A stretch of 39,080 nucleotides of DNA from a bacterium (GCA_030535355.1 JAUNIO010000024.1:1-39080); one strand, 5' to 3'. Shown: positions 1 through 9,680, counted from the stretch's first letter. Notes: generated by a model not told the origin, from the sequence alone. Numbers and translations: made by a program.

Positions 1-2056
1 CGGGGGCAGCGGGAGCCTCAGCAGCCGGCGCAGCAGCCTGAGCGGTAGGAGCCTCAGCGGCGGGAGCGGCAGGAGCGGCAGCCTGAGCGCCTTCATTGCC
101 TGCGCCAGTGACGGTATTCACGCCAGCACCCATCTGCTGACTATAAGCATCGGTCAGGCCCATAGAAGACTGCATGCCGCTCATCATATCGGCCATCTGG
201 TTATTGAGATCTTCGCGGGCACCAGCGGTAGCCATATTGACACCCATGGTGGCTACAGCATCACCAGCCATCTGGCCCATGTTCAAGGCAGCCTGTTTCT
301 TCATAGCCTCGAGCATCTTGGGATCCAGCTGATCCTTCTTCTTGTCACCGCCAGCCTCAGTACCGGCCTGTTTGAGATCGGTCACCTTGCTAGCATCATC
401 GGTCGCATCCTTGGCAGCTTCTTCAGCACCCGCCATATTACCGGCATCGGCCTTGGTCGCGCTTTCAGCGCCCTTGGAATCGCCAGCTTCTTGCATGGCT
501 TTATTAATATTGTCCTGATTGTCAGCAGCTTTTGCGGCGTTGGCATTGCTCTTATCAGCAGCCTGCTGCAGTTCTTGCTGCTTCTGCTGACCATCCTGAG
601 CAGCTTCCTGAGCATTCTGCGCTTTATCGGAAGCATCCTGAGCTTGCTGAGTGTGCTTGTCAGCGGCTTGAGAAGCTTCATCGGCTTTCTGCTGATGCTG
701 CTCGGCTTCCTCAGCCTTCTGTTCTTTCTCCTGCTCTAACTGAGCTTTCTTCTGCTCAGCCTGCTGCTTCTCGGTCTTAGCAGCTTCCTGGGTCTGTTTG
801 CCCTGCTGGATCTGCTGTTCACCCTGCTGCTGCTGAGTCTGACCAGCTTGCTGCTGAGCCTGGCCGGAGGCCTGCATACCCTGTCCAGAAGCCTGCATAG
901 CTTCACCAGCGGCGATCTGAGCTTCACCAGCGGCCACCATAGCGGCACCGGCAGCGGCGGTGTAGGGATTAGACAGCAAAGCCTGGCCCTGAGCTACCAT
1001 GCTCTGACCAGCCTGAGCCATGGATAAACCGGACTGCTCCAGAGATTTACCCTGCTGTTCCAAAGCTTTACCCTGCTGCTCGGTAGCCTGACCGGTCTGC
1101 TTGGTAGTAGTACCCTGCTGTTCCAGCTGCCTGCCCTGCTGCTCTTTCTGTTCAGCCTGCTGGATAGCCTGTTCTTGCTGCTGAATCTCCTGCTCCAGTT
1201 GCTGAACTTCTTGGTTCAGCTGCTGAGCCTGCTGATTCTCGTTATTGGCGACCTGAGACTGCTGATTGGCATTCTGTTTCTCAGTATTGGCGACCTGATT
1301 GTTCTTGTTGGCGTTATCCAGAGCTTCGTTGACTTTTTCCTTGACCTCGTCAGCAGAAATCTGATTTTGCTGGCCAGCCTGCTGATTGCTTTGCTGGATG
1401 CTCCCCTGTCTCTCAGATTCTTCTTTAAGTTTATCAAGATCATCCTTGGAAGCCTGAACGTTGCCCTTGGAATCTTTTTCGCCTTCTACGGCATCATTCC
1501 CAGTGATCTTATCTACGGCACCGGCGACTGCCATATCGGTAGCAGCGCCAGCGAGTCCGGCAGCCTGAGCACCGGCCATAGCGTTATTGGTATTGAGGCC
1601 GTTCATAGCGTTATTCTTGGCGGCATTCTGCAGCATATTGCCTTTATTAGCCGCATTGGCATTCTCGTTGCCCTTGCTCTGCTTTTCAGCATCTTCAGCC
1701 TGAGCTTTAGCGTCGTCTTTTTTGCTCTCTACTGACTTGGCATCTTCCTGGCCCTTCTGCTCGGCAGATCTAGCGCTTTCCGCTTCACCCTCTGCCTGCT
1801 CTTTGACCTGAGTCTGCTCGTCGGCAACAGCCTTAGATTCATCTTCGTTCCAAGCGCCGAAGTTCGGAACGTCAGATTCCTCGGTAACTTCCTCGTTTGG
1901 GTTCTCTACTGAAGCAGAGTCCTGCGCACCAGCAGCTTCTTCGCTCTCAGTAGAATCGATAGCCTGAGCGTTGGCATTGGTGTTAGCCGCACCGATACCT
2001 TCGGTTCCCCAGTACTGTTGCTGATAACCATTGACACCTAAAGAATTAATAGACAT
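1..2056 (-). CDS. Large leaderless Gln/Ala-rich coiled-coil protein, N-terminal part (3' end outside window)
   Basis: The frame is open from an ATG at 2054-2056 to the window edge, giving 685 residues with no stop. The start MSINSLGVNG has an AGGAG Shine-Dalgarno about 10 bases upstream. The protein lacks a signal peptide and membrane segments. Residues about 20-130 are acidic. From about 220 onward it is dominated by Gln, Ala, Glu and Lys with repeating units such as LEQQGK and QASGQ, which predicts long coiled coils. A short Met/Ala/Gly segment (AGAAMVAAGEAQIAAGEAM) interrupts the coil. The start MSIN is shared with the two RTX/M91 proteins at 28309 and 30070, so it may belong to the same exported group. 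Its function is unknown; a surface or secreted structural protein is an inference. Composition bias makes homology claims unsafe. Confidence 0.8.
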   Translation of the reverse strand, partial: MSINSLGVNGYQQQYWGTEGIGAANTNANAQAIDSTESEEAAGAQDSASVENPNEEVTEESDVPNFGAWNEDESKAVADEQTQVKEQAEGEAESARSAEQKGQEDAKSVESKKDDAKAQAEDAEKQSKGNENANAANKGNMLQNAAKNNAMNGLNTNNAMAGAQAAGLAGAATDMAVAGAVDKITGNDAVEGEKDSKGNVQASKDDLDKLKEESERQGSIQQSNQQAGQQNQISADEVKEKVNEALDNANKNNQVANTEKQNANQQSQVANNENQQAQQLNQEVQQLEQEIQQQEQAIQQAEQKEQQGRQLEQQGTTTKQTGQATEQQGKALEQQGKSLEQSGLSMAQAGQSMVAQGQALLSNPYTAAAGAAMVAAGEAQIAAGEAMQASGQGMQASGQAQQQAGQTQQQQGEQQIQQGKQTQEAAKTEKQQAEQKKAQLEQEKEQKAEEAEQHQQKADEASQAADKHTQQAQDASDKAQNAQEAAQDGQQKQQELQQAADKSNANAAKAADNQDNINKAMQEAGDSKGAESATKADAGNMAGAEEAAKDATDDASKVTDLKQAGTEAGGDKKKDQLDPKMLEAMKKQAALNMGQMAGDAVATMGVNMATAGAREDLNNQMADMMSGMQSSMGLTDAYSQQMGAGVNTVTGAGNEGAQAAAPAAPAAEAPTAQAAAPAAEAPAAP

Positions 2057-2095
2057 ATTTCTAGCACTCCTATCGCCAGGGGGCAAGCCCCAAGT

Positions 2096-2124
2096 CTAAT
2101 ATAACGGGTCCAATCCTTACTCAA
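2096..2124 (-). promoter_or_regulatory. Putative sigma-70-type promoter for the coiled-coil protein
   Basis: On the minus strand TTGAGT (2119-2124) and TATTAG (2096-2101) are separated by exactly 17 bases and lie about 40 bases upstream of the start at 2056. A small GGGG-CAAG-CCCC stem lies in the leader at 2080-2091. Confidence 0.45.
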
Positions 2125-2186
2125 TTATCACGCCGATTTAAGTTAATGTCTATAGCTAAAACCGACAATAATAAAATTTAATTTAA

Positions 2187-5100
2187 TTACTTTACAAACC
2201 ACGAACTTCCCTTCCCTAAAAGGGAATCTATGTGCTGTAAAATTTTATCATCGCCATCGTTACTGTAGCTCTGTCCCAAGCGAAGCAAAGTGGAGTTGCC
2301 CGGGCTGGTGACGTGCATAAATACACTGTTGGCACCCTTAAAATTATCCAAAACTGTTTTGACTTGCCCCAGCGCGTTGATCTGCTGAGCAACATTTTCA
2401 GATTTAATCATAATGTGCAGACCGATCTGAGAAGCAGCATTTTCAGATGGCGTCTTGGGGGAATGCGCCGTGGCCGAGCGCAGCATCGTATCTGCCGAAA
2501 CGAGCCTATCCGCCAAAATCTGGAAGCTTTTTTCCTCCTCTTCCTCAGCCACAGTAAGTTCTTCATCGTCCTCTTCTGCGGAGCGCGAACTGGTATAATT
2601 GGAAATTTCCAAATTCCCGGTAACCAGGACAATGCTTCCCTCCTCGCAAAGAGTGCCAAAACGGCTGAAAACGTTGGGCATAACCGTCACTTCAGTTTTG
2701 CCCGACAGGCCTTCAATCTGGACAAAAGCCATGCTCTGTTTACTCTTAGTGGTTATAGTGCGCACTCCGGTGATCATACCGCCGATGGTAACCTTGCCGC
2801 CGACCTCACAGCCCTTTAGTTCTTCGTAATTGGCTATGCACTTGCCCTTAAACGCTTCACGGTAAGCATCGAGGGGCGAGCCGGAAAGATATATTCCCAG
2901 CATTTCTTTCTCAAAGTCAAGGAACACGCGCTGGCCAAATTCCGCCTGATAGTTTTTAATGACATTATCAATGCTAATTTCAAGGCCGCCATCACCATCG
3001 TCGAACAGACCCATTTGCGAACTTTCCTGTTCTTTGCGATAGCTTTGCCCAAATTCCAAAATATGCTCGAGGTTCATCAGCAGCGTCGAGCGCGTAAAGC
3101 CGAATTTGTCAAAAGCCCCCGCCTTTATCAGGCCCTCCATGACCTTTTTATTGAACTTGCGGAAATCAATGCGCCGTATAAAATCAGCTAAATTGCCAAA
3201 TTTGCCGTTCTGCTCGCGTTCCTCGACTAAATATTCGACCGCCTGAGCGCCGACGTTGCGCACTGCCGCCATACCCCAGAGAATTTTGCCGTCGACTACC
3301 GTAAATTCTGCACGAGATTCGTTAATATCAGGTCCCAGCACTTCGATCCCCGATTCCCGGCACTCTTCGATAAAGAAGGAGACCTTATCTATAGTAGTCA
3401 TAACGCTGGTCAGCAGCGCCGCCATATACTCCGGGCGGTAATAGCATTTCAGATACGCGGTATAGTATGTGACCACCGCATAAGCCGCCGAATGGGATTT
3501 GTTGAAACCGTATTCGGCAAACTTTTCCATGGTATTGAAAATTTCCGTAGCCGTAGCCTCATCTACGCCGCGCTCTACCGCTCCCTGAGTAAAAATAACC
3601 CGGTGTTCAGCCATGACGTCCATCTTTTTTTTGCCCATGGCCTTGCGCAGTTTATCGGCTTTGGCCAGAGTATATCCAGCCAAAACGCAGGCGGTAAGCA
3701 TGACCTGCTCTTGGTAAATAAAAAAACCATAAGTATCTTTGAGAATAGGCTCCAGCTTGGGGTGGGGATATTTAACTCCGCCTCCGCGCCCGTGACGGGC
3801 GTCGATGAATTTATCTACCACGCCGCCGTTAATGGGACCGGGACGGTAAAGAGCCAGGAATGCCACAATATCGCTGAAACGGTCGGGCTGCAGTTGGCGC
3901 AGATAGCGCTTCATGCCCGCGGATTCTAGCTGAAAGACTCCTGTCGTATCGGCATCGCTGAGCATCTTGTAAACTTTGGGATCGCTATAGCCGTAGGTCA
4001 GCTTAGCCATATCCAAACGCTGGCCATGAGAGTGCTCGATATTTTTTAAGCAGTCTTCGATGACCGTGAGATTGCGCAAAGCCAGGAAGTCCATTTTGAC
4101 CATGCCCACGCGGGCGGAATTGGCCATATCGTACTCCACGACAACCTCATCCTTAGGCCCAAGCTGCAGGGGAACCAGCGATTTTAGGTCCTCGCTGGAG
4201 ATGATGACGCCGCAGGCGTGAATGCCCGTATTGCGCAGCATACCCTCGCAGCGCCGGGCCGTATCGATCAGCTTTTTGTAAGTATCGTTGCTGTCGTAGA
4301 TAGCCTTGAATTCCGGGGCTTCCATGGCATCTTTCAGCGTAACTTTCAGACCTTCCGGGATCGCCTTGGTGATGCGGTTGGCTTCCTGAATACTTATGCC
4401 CATTACCCGGGCCACATCTTTGATGGCGTTTTTAGCCATCATGCGCCCATAGGTAGCAATTTGAGCAACGCGATCCTGGCCGTATTTTTCGCGGCAGTAA
4501 TCGATAACCGATCCGCGCCCTTCCGTACAAAAGTCGGTGTCAATATCGGGCAGCTCCGTGCGTTCCGGGCTGAGAAAGCGCTCAAAGAGCAGGTCATAAG
4601 GCAGCGGGTCGAGCTGCGTGATGCCGATCAGATAAGCGACCAGGGAACCCGCCGCCGAGCCGCGCCCCGGCCCCACGGGTATGTCATGCTCGCGGGCCCA
4701 GTTGATGAAGTCCCAGACCAGCAGGAAATAATCGGGGAAGCCTTTGCCGATGATCACCTCGAGCTCTGTATCCAAGCGTTTTTGATATTCTTCATTCCAT
4801 TTATCCCCAAAGCGCTCCTTAATACCTTTATCGCAGAGACGGCGCAAAAATTCTTCCGCACTCGTATGGTCTTGGGTTTCAAACTTGGGCAAATAGACAG
4901 TATCAAAATCGATAATATCGTCTTCAACGCGGTCAGCGACCAGCTGAGTATTGCTCACCGCTTCGGGACAGAATGAGAAAGCTTCCAGCATTTCCTCTTC
5001 CGACTTCACGTAAAACTCGTCGGTGGACATCTTCAGACGCTTATCGTCATCCAAAGTCTTGCCCGTGGCAATGCAGATCATGATGTCCTGCAGTTCAGCA

Positions 5101-5759
5101 TCTTCCTTATAAAGATAGTGAGCATCATTGGTAGCTACCGGCAGCAAATCAAATTCCCGCGCCAGCTGCAGCAGCAGGGGGTTGGTCTTCTGCTGCTCGG
5201 GCAGTCCGTGGTTCATCAATTCTACGAACAAATCGTCGTGAAATACGCTCTTCAAGAAAGCTAAACGCTCTTTGGCCAAGGCGTAATCGTCGTTCAGCAG
5301 AGCATCGTTAACCTCTCCGCGCAGACAGCCGGTCAGACAGATGATGCCTTCGCCGTACTTTTCCAGCAGTTCATGATCTACGCGCGGCTTATAGTACCGG
5401 CCCTCGAGATAAGCCAAGCTGACCAAACGGCATAAATTGCTGTAACCGACGCGATTCTTGGCTATTAATGTTAAGTGATAAGGACGGCTGTCTTTATGGG
5501 CTTCTTTGTCAAAACGCGTGCGCTGCGCCACATAGACCTCACATCCCAGCAGCGGCTTAACTCCAAGCTTTTTGCAGGCATCGTAAAAATCGATAATGCC
5601 TCCCATAACGCCATGATCGGTCATAGCTACAGCGGTCTGGCCCATTTCCTTAACGCGGGCCACCAAAGGCGAGGGCTGACCTTTAACAGGCGATTTGACG
5701 CGGTTGCAGCCATCTAAAAGACTGTATTCGGTATGAAGATGCAGGTGGACGAAAGCCAT
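2187..5759 (-). CDS. dnaE: DNA polymerase III subunit alpha (DnaE)
   Basis: This is the replicative DNA polymerase catalytic subunit, 1190 residues, full length for DnaE. The start chosen is MAFVHLHLHTEYS, with GGGAG 9 bases upstream; a start 14 codons earlier lacks support. Domains in order are PHP (His5, His7, His9 and the later MTDHG motif), the polymerase palm with PDIDTDF (Asp405, Asp407) and VKMDFLAL (Asp557) matching the three catalytic aspartates of the family, fingers, a helix-hairpin-helix region (GFNKSHSAAYAVV), and an OB fold (GKVTIGGMITGVRT). A very acidic stretch (EEDDEELTVAEEEEE) precedes the C-terminus. The PHP histidines are intact, which in other DnaE proteins goes with metal-dependent proofreading activity; that activity is an inference here. 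It is followed downstream by the coiled-coil gene with its own promoter. Confidence 0.97.
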   Translation of the reverse strand: MAFVHLHLHTEYSLLDGCNRVKSPVKGQPSPLVARVKEMGQTAVAMTDHGVMGGIIDFYDACKKLGVKPLLGCEVYVAQRTRFDKEAHKDSRPYHLTLIAKNRVGYSNLCRLVSLAYLEGRYYKPRVDHELLEKYGEGIICLTGCLRGEVNDALLNDDYALAKERLAFLKSVFHDDLFVELMNHGLPEQQKTNPLLLQLAREFDLLPVATNDAHYLYKEDAELQDIMICIATGKTLDDDKRLKMSTDEFYVKSEEEMLEAFSFCPEAVSNTQLVADRVEDDIIDFDTVYLPKFETQDHTSAEEFLRRLCDKGIKERFGDKWNEEYQKRLDTELEVIIGKGFPDYFLLVWDFINWAREHDIPVGPGRGSAAGSLVAYLIGITQLDPLPYDLLFERFLSPERTELPDIDTDFCTEGRGSVIDYCREKYGQDRVAQIATYGRMMAKNAIKDVARVMGISIQEANRITKAIPEGLKVTLKDAMEAPEFKAIYDSNDTYKKLIDTARRCEGMLRNTGIHACGVIISSEDLKSLVPLQLGPKDEVVVEYDMANSARVGMVKMDFLALRNLTVIEDCLKNIEHSHGQRLDMAKLTYGYSDPKVYKMLSDADTTGVFQLESAGMKRYLRQLQPDRFSDIVAFLALYRPGPINGGVVDKFIDARHGRGGGVKYPHPKLEPILKDTYGFFIYQEQVMLTACVLAGYTLAKADKLRKAMGKKKMDVMAEHRVIFTQGAVERGVDEATATEIFNTMEKFAEYGFNKSHSAAYAVVTYYTAYLKCYYRPEYMAALLTSVMTTIDKVSFFIEECRESGIEVLGPDINESRAEFTVVDGKILWGMAAVRNVGAQAVEYLVEEREQNGKFGNLADFIRRIDFRKFNKKVMEGLIKAGAFDKFGFTRSTLLMNLEHILEFGQSYRKEQESSQMGLFDDGDGGLEISIDNVIKNYQAEFGQRVFLDFEKEMLGIYLSGSPLDAYREAFKGKCIANYEELKGCEVGGKVTIGGMITGVRTITTKSKQSMAFVQIEGLSGKTEVTVMPNVFSRFGTLCEEGSIVLVTGNLEISNYTSSRSAEEDDEELTVAEEEEEKSFQILADRLVSADTMLRSATAHSPKTPSENAASQIGLHIMIKSENVAQQINALGQVKTVLDNFKGANSVFMHVTSPGNSTLLRLGQSYSNDGDDKILQHIDSLLGKGSSWFVK

Positions 5760-6109
5760 ATTGTCTGTCTCCCTTTTTTTATTCCCAAACTGTATCTGCA
5801 ACTATATTTATGCAGAGATAGGCTATGGCACAGAGATGGTAATACTGCGCAATTCCTTATGCCCCATTTGGCAACGGACCCCAACGAACCCCAACGGACA
5901 TTTTAAGTACTCAAGCTAATTTTAATATATTACAGCATAAAACTTATAATCAACATATTTATTGTAAATATATCATTACATTTTGTAAAATAAATCTCTC
6001 ACCTATTAGCCAGCAACAGGACCTTAGCTGCTACCTCAAAGTTTAATGCTCACGGCTAGAAAACCAGCATAACGTTTAAGGCTAATATCTAAGTCTAAAA
6101 GCTAAAAGC
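5760..6109. other. AT-rich intergenic region upstream of dnaE
   Basis: No gene is seen in these 350 bases. The core (about 5920-6000) is very AT-rich and probably holds the dnaE promoter; TTGATT followed by TATATT at 18-base spacing on the minus strand is one weak candidate. At 5872-5899 there is a short tandem repeat, CAACGGACC then CCAACGAACC then CCAACGGAC. No T-run terminator was found after the methyltransferase gene. Confidence 0.5.
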
Positions 6110-6793
6110 TCACAGCCGCCTGTGTAGAAACACAGTCGCCATTCCCCAGGAAAACGGCCATTTTTCTTCACTGACCAATTCCCAATCATTTTTCGGCAGA
6201 GCTTGGCTCAGAGAAATCGCTCTAGCACCACGCGGAGCCGCTTTAGTAAAATTGTTCACAGCTTTTTTCCAATGCTGCGGTGAAAGACATGTGCCGGCGA
6301 AAAAGTAAACCGTAGCTTTAGGGATATCGCACTTGAGAATATCGCCGGGACGGAAGGAAACAACGCCCTGCAATTTCAGAACGCGCACCAGGCGCTCGCC
6401 GTGATCGATATAACCGCGCAGCAAATCGATGCCATACGACTTTGCCCCAAAAGCTAAGCCCGCTACCAAAGAAACAGTGCCGCGCCCGCAGCCGAGATCT
6501 ACGACCACATCGTTCTCGTCTGTACCTACGCGTTTCAAGAGCTGATAGGCCGTGCCTGGCAGCGTTTCTCCGTAGATCAAATCGTCGGCGCGTTTATAAC
6601 GGTTAGCGGCAGCCGCTACTAATGCCTGAGGAGTGGTATCCAGCCATCCCCACCACAGGGCGCAGCGCACCTGCCACCACCAGCGCCTGCAGCCATAACA
6701 AACCAATTCCACCCAGGCCCTCCACGTCAGCCAGGCGGCATTGCCGACGCCTACCGCCAGCAGCTCTCGCTTATCTTTCCAAGTTTCGCTCAT
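6110..6793 (-). CDS. Class I SAM-dependent methyltransferase with Trp-rich N-terminus
   Basis: The 227-residue protein carries the SAM-binding motif I VVVDLGCGRGTVSL and a following acidic strand end (SYGIDL), typical of class I Rossmann methyltransferases. Later strands (VSFRPGDILKCDIP, VYFFAGTCLS) fit motifs II-III. The first 60 residues are unusual: they contain about nine tryptophans including a WWWQ cluster and a WWGW motif, suggesting an amphipathic or membrane-associating segment. The gene starts 22 bases after the ABC-F stop and is probably co-transcribed with it. The substrate cannot be told; a protein, lipid or small molecule are all possible. The Shine-Dalgarno is weak. Confidence 0.8.
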   Translation of the reverse strand: MSETWKDKRELLAVGVGNAAWLTWRAWVELVCYGCRRWWWQVRCALWWGWLDTTPQALVAAAANRYKRADDLIYGETLPGTAYQLLKRVGTDENDVVVDLGCGRGTVSLVAGLAFGAKSYGIDLLRGYIDHGERLVRVLKLQGVVSFRPGDILKCDIPKATVYFFAGTCLSPQHWKKAVNNFTKAAPRGARAISLSQALPKNDWELVSEEKWPFSWGMATVFLHRRL

Positions 6794-6815
6794 ACCTAAA
6801 TCTCGTGAATATCGC

Positions 6816-8732
6816 TTACGAGGTCATCTCATCCCAGACCTGAGTCAGTTCTTCGGCCTCGTTTTTCTTGGCTTCATATTCTTTCTGTACCCGCCGAGCC
6901 TCTGCAGGATCGCTGTATAAGGCAGGATCGCCTAAGCGCTCCCCCAGCTGAGCCACTTCTTCCTCTAGCTCAAAAATGCGCTTTTCTAAAACATCTATCT
7001 TCCAGCGTATCTTTTTGGGAGACGCACTGTTCTGATGCAAAGCCTTGCGATCTTTAGCGATCTGCGTCTTGGTCTTAGCGGATTCGTTTTGCTTGGCCCG
7101 AGCTAAGGCCAGCTCTTCCTGGCGTTTTTCCGCCTGCCGTTTTAAGTGGTAATCATCATAATTGCCTATATAGCGATAAGCCTGAAAATCGCGGATTTCC
7201 ACGACACAGGTTGCAATACTGTTCATAAAGTGACGGTCATGAGTTACCAGAATGATAGTGCCTTCGTAATTCTGCAAGGCATCCAGCAGCGCTTCGCGGG
7301 CGGTTATGTCCAGGTGGTTGGTCGGCTCATCCAGCAGCAACAGATTGGAAGGCGTTAATATACAGCGCGAAAGAGCGACACGGCTGCGCTCTCCTCCGCT
7401 TAATATACCCACCTTTTTATTGACATCATCACCTTCAAACAAAAGACAGCCCAGAATGGTGCGGATGCGCGTCTGCTCGGTGAACTGCGGAGCGACCTCC
7501 GCCGCTTCCTCAAGCACAGTTTTCTCATCGTCCAACGCTTCAGCCTGATGCTGAGCGTAATAGACGGGAGCGATCTTATATCCGGCTTTAATTGTGCCCG
7601 AATCCGGCAGTTCCAAATTGGCCAGCAGACGCAGTAACGTAGATTTGCCTACACCGTTGGCCCCCACCAGAGCTACACACTCTCCGCGCTGCACTTTCAG
7701 GCTTAAGTCCTTTAGAACTACACGCTCACCATAAGATTTGCTGATGCGATGAATATTGAGCACTTCTTCACCTGAAGCTATCGTCTCAGCAAAACTGGCT
7801 TTTAAGGCGCGCTGGTCCTTATCGGGAGCTTCTATCAGCTGGCGTTTTTCGATCATCTTCATGCGGCTCTGCACCCGGGTAGCCAGAGTGGCCTTATAAC
7901 GAAAACGCTCCACAAACTTCATGTCCTGAGCCAAACGCTTTTGCTGATTGTCATACGCGGCCTGCTGCTGTTCCCGGCGCAGCTCGCGTTCTTGCAAATA
8001 AAACGTATAATTGCCCGCATAGCTGGCAATCTTGCCTTGGCGGAGTTCCAGCGTACAGGTGACCAGTTTATCCAAAAAATAGCGGTCGTGAGAGACCAGG
8101 AGCACAGCTGCCGAAGTTTTGCCCAAGTAATCTTCAAGCCATTCCACCGTCTGCACATCCAAATGATTGGTAGGTTCGTCGAGCAGCATTAAGTCGGGCT
8201 CCCGCAGAAGCATACGGGCCATAGCGCCCCGCATCTGCCAGCCGCCGCTGAATTCGCGGCACTGACGCTTAAAGTCAGACTGTTTAAATCCCATACCCGT
8301 CAAAACTGTGGAGATCTTAGCGTCAACTAAATGGGGCTGACAGTGTTCAAAGCGCGTCTGCAGACGATCGTAGCGCTTGAGCAACGACGGCATTTCCTCT
8401 TCGGAACAGCAGCTAAGCTGTTCCTCAACAGTGCGCATCTGCTCTTCGAGCTGATCGACATCAGCGAAAACCTCCTGCATCTCTTCATAGAGAGTATGCT
8501 CGGGATGGAGCTGTCCTTCCTGACCTAAATATCCCAAACGGCAGGACGGGCCAAAAACAATATTGCCGCCGTCGTGAGGTTCTTCACCGCAGAGTATGCG
8601 CAGCAATGTGGTTTTTCCGCAGCCATTGCGCCCTACTAAAGCGACTTTTTCCCCGGGAGCTACGGCAAAGGTCACTTCATCGAGGATAACCCGGCTACCG
8701 AATAATTTTGATAATTGATTAACGTGAAGCAT
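6816..8732 (-). CDS. ABC-F family ATPase (ribosome-associated, Uup/YdiF-type)
   Basis: The protein is 638 residues with two ABC ATPase domains in one chain and no membrane domain, the ABC-F layout. The first domain has Walker A GRNGCGKTT, signature FSGGWQMR and Walker B LMLLDEPTNHLD. The second has GANGVGKST, LSGGERSR and LLLLDEPTNHLD. An inter-domain charged linker rich in Arg, Gln and Glu (LQERELRREQQQAAYDNQQK) matches the P-site tRNA interaction motif region of the family. The C-terminus is a basic then acidic coiled coil. ABC-F proteins act on stalled ribosomes at the tRNA E site; resistance roles occur in some subfamilies but nothing here shows that. The start codon has no visible Shine-Dalgarno. 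Confidence 0.93.
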   Translation of the reverse strand: MLHVNQLSKLFGSRVILDEVTFAVAPGEKVALVGRNGCGKTTLLRILCGEEPHDGGNIVFGPSCRLGYLGQEGQLHPEHTLYEEMQEVFADVDQLEEQMRTVEEQLSCCSEEEMPSLLKRYDRLQTRFEHCQPHLVDAKISTVLTGMGFKQSDFKRQCREFSGGWQMRGAMARMLLREPDLMLLDEPTNHLDVQTVEWLEDYLGKTSAAVLLVSHDRYFLDKLVTCTLELRQGKIASYAGNYTFYLQERELRREQQQAAYDNQQKRLAQDMKFVERFRYKATLATRVQSRMKMIEKRQLIEAPDKDQRALKASFAETIASGEEVLNIHRISKSYGERVVLKDLSLKVQRGECVALVGANGVGKSTLLRLLANLELPDSGTIKAGYKIAPVYYAQHQAEALDDEKTVLEEAAEVAPQFTEQTRIRTILGCLLFEGDDVNKKVGILSGGERSRVALSRCILTPSNLLLLDEPTNHLDITAREALLDALQNYEGTIILVTHDRHFMNSIATCVVEIRDFQAYRYIGNYDDYHLKRQAEKRQEELALARAKQNESAKTKTQIAKDRKALHQNSASPKKIRWKIDVLEKRIFELEEEVAQLGERLGDPALYSDPAEARRVQKEYEAKKNEAEELTQVWDEMTS

Positions 8733-8742
8733 AGATAATTAA

Positions 8743-8771
8743 TTATTAAGTAAAAATATAAAAACAAACAA
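8743..8771 (-). promoter_or_regulatory. Putative promoter very close to the ABC-F start codon
   Basis: On the minus strand TTGTTT (8766-8771) and TAATAA (8743-8748) are spaced 17 bases. Transcription from here would begin only a few bases before the ATG at 8732, giving a nearly leaderless mRNA. The region is AT-rich, so a chance match is possible. Confidence 0.3.
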
Positions 8772-8846
8772 AACTAAAGATGCAGCGCAGCATATCAATG
8801 CGCCATGACGGCGAGATAATTTGCAAGTCAGCGGCTGGCTGGCAAA

Positions 8847-9638
8847 CTAATAGCGAGTGTTAGGTCCGCCGCTGCCGTAACGTTCCCGGCCCGTCATAGT
8901 TTTAAACTGACTGTCGATAAAACTCTGATCTAAGACAGGGGCAGGCTCAGCCGCGGGCGATCCTCCAGAGCGCAGAACCGCTATGAGCAGGCTGAATAAA
9001 ACCAGCACTAATGCCACGCCAATGCAGGCAATTATAGTTATAAGCTGTTTATTCCACAGAGTAAAGACCACTTTTACTTCCCGCATCTTGCCCAGCATAG
9101 CTGGCGAAAGGTCCCAGCTCAAAGATTTGCCGTCATTCATGCTTTTGTCGGCGTTGTGCGAATCGGCAGCACAGGGCAGATCAATCCTGAGTTTATATTG
9201 AGGTGGATATTTGCGCACTAAAGGATCTTTAAGCATTTCCTTTCTCAGCTGTTCATTGTGGGGAAAGATAACATAGATAGTATAAGTCTCTGAAAATAGA
9301 CCTTCGCTCTTGCTAGAGTGAGCAGTCCCATTATAGGAGGCGATAAAACCATCGATAGAGGAAAAATAAGTAGCTGCCCCAGTGCGCATAACATATCCTC
9401 TGTACTCTCCTTCTCGGACAGGTTCAAAAACGATATTGGTGTTCTGTTTTTTTAACTTGGCCTGCAGCGCATCTAAATTCTTTTTGAATTTTTTGAGCAC
9501 CATCATCTTCGATTCCAAACTGACAGCGCCGTCTTCCCCTATGCTCACCTGCGAATCTAGGCGCATAAAGCCCGCTGTGCCAGCCCAAAGCAGCATCACT
9601 GACAGACAGACAGCCATTCGTTTCAGCACTTTATACAT
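8847..9638 (-). CDS. LppM-like exported membrane protein
   Basis: The start chosen is MYKVLKRMAVCLSVMLL, because AGGGAG lies 12 bases upstream; an upstream ATG at 9671 would add 11 residues but has no Shine-Dalgarno. The 263-residue product has an N-terminal signal or anchor (about 10-25), an extracytoplasmic domain beginning RLDSQVSIGEDGAVSLES, and one C-terminal membrane helix (TIIACIGVALVLVLFSLLIA) followed by a short tail. The strand pattern with an early DGAVS turn resembles the LppM/DUF3153 family of cell-envelope proteins. No catalytic motif is visible and the role is unknown. The similarity is judged by eye. Confidence 0.65.
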   Translation of the reverse strand: MYKVLKRMAVCLSVMLLWAGTAGFMRLDSQVSIGEDGAVSLESKMMVLKKFKKNLDALQAKLKKQNTNIVFEPVREGEYRGYVMRTGAATYFSSIDGFIASYNGTAHSSKSEGLFSETYTIYVIFPHNEQLRKEMLKDPLVRKYPPQYKLRIDLPCAADSHNADKSMNDGKSLSWDLSPAMLGKMREVKVVFTLWNKQLITIIACIGVALVLVLFSLLIAVLRSGGSPAAEPAPVLDQSFIDSQFKTMTGRERYGSGGPNTRY

Positions 9639-9680
9639 ATCTTTGCACATACTCCCTGCATATCCCCGCATACTGTATTA

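Noticed and set aside
1175-1735. Hydrophobic 186-codon plus-strand frame
   Set aside because: It is the antisense reading of Gln/Lys/Glu-rich codons, which gives Leu/Ile/Phe runs; not a real membrane protein.
4218-4976. 252-codon open frame opposite dnaE
   Set aside because: It is antisense to the catalytic core of dnaE; codon bias explains it.
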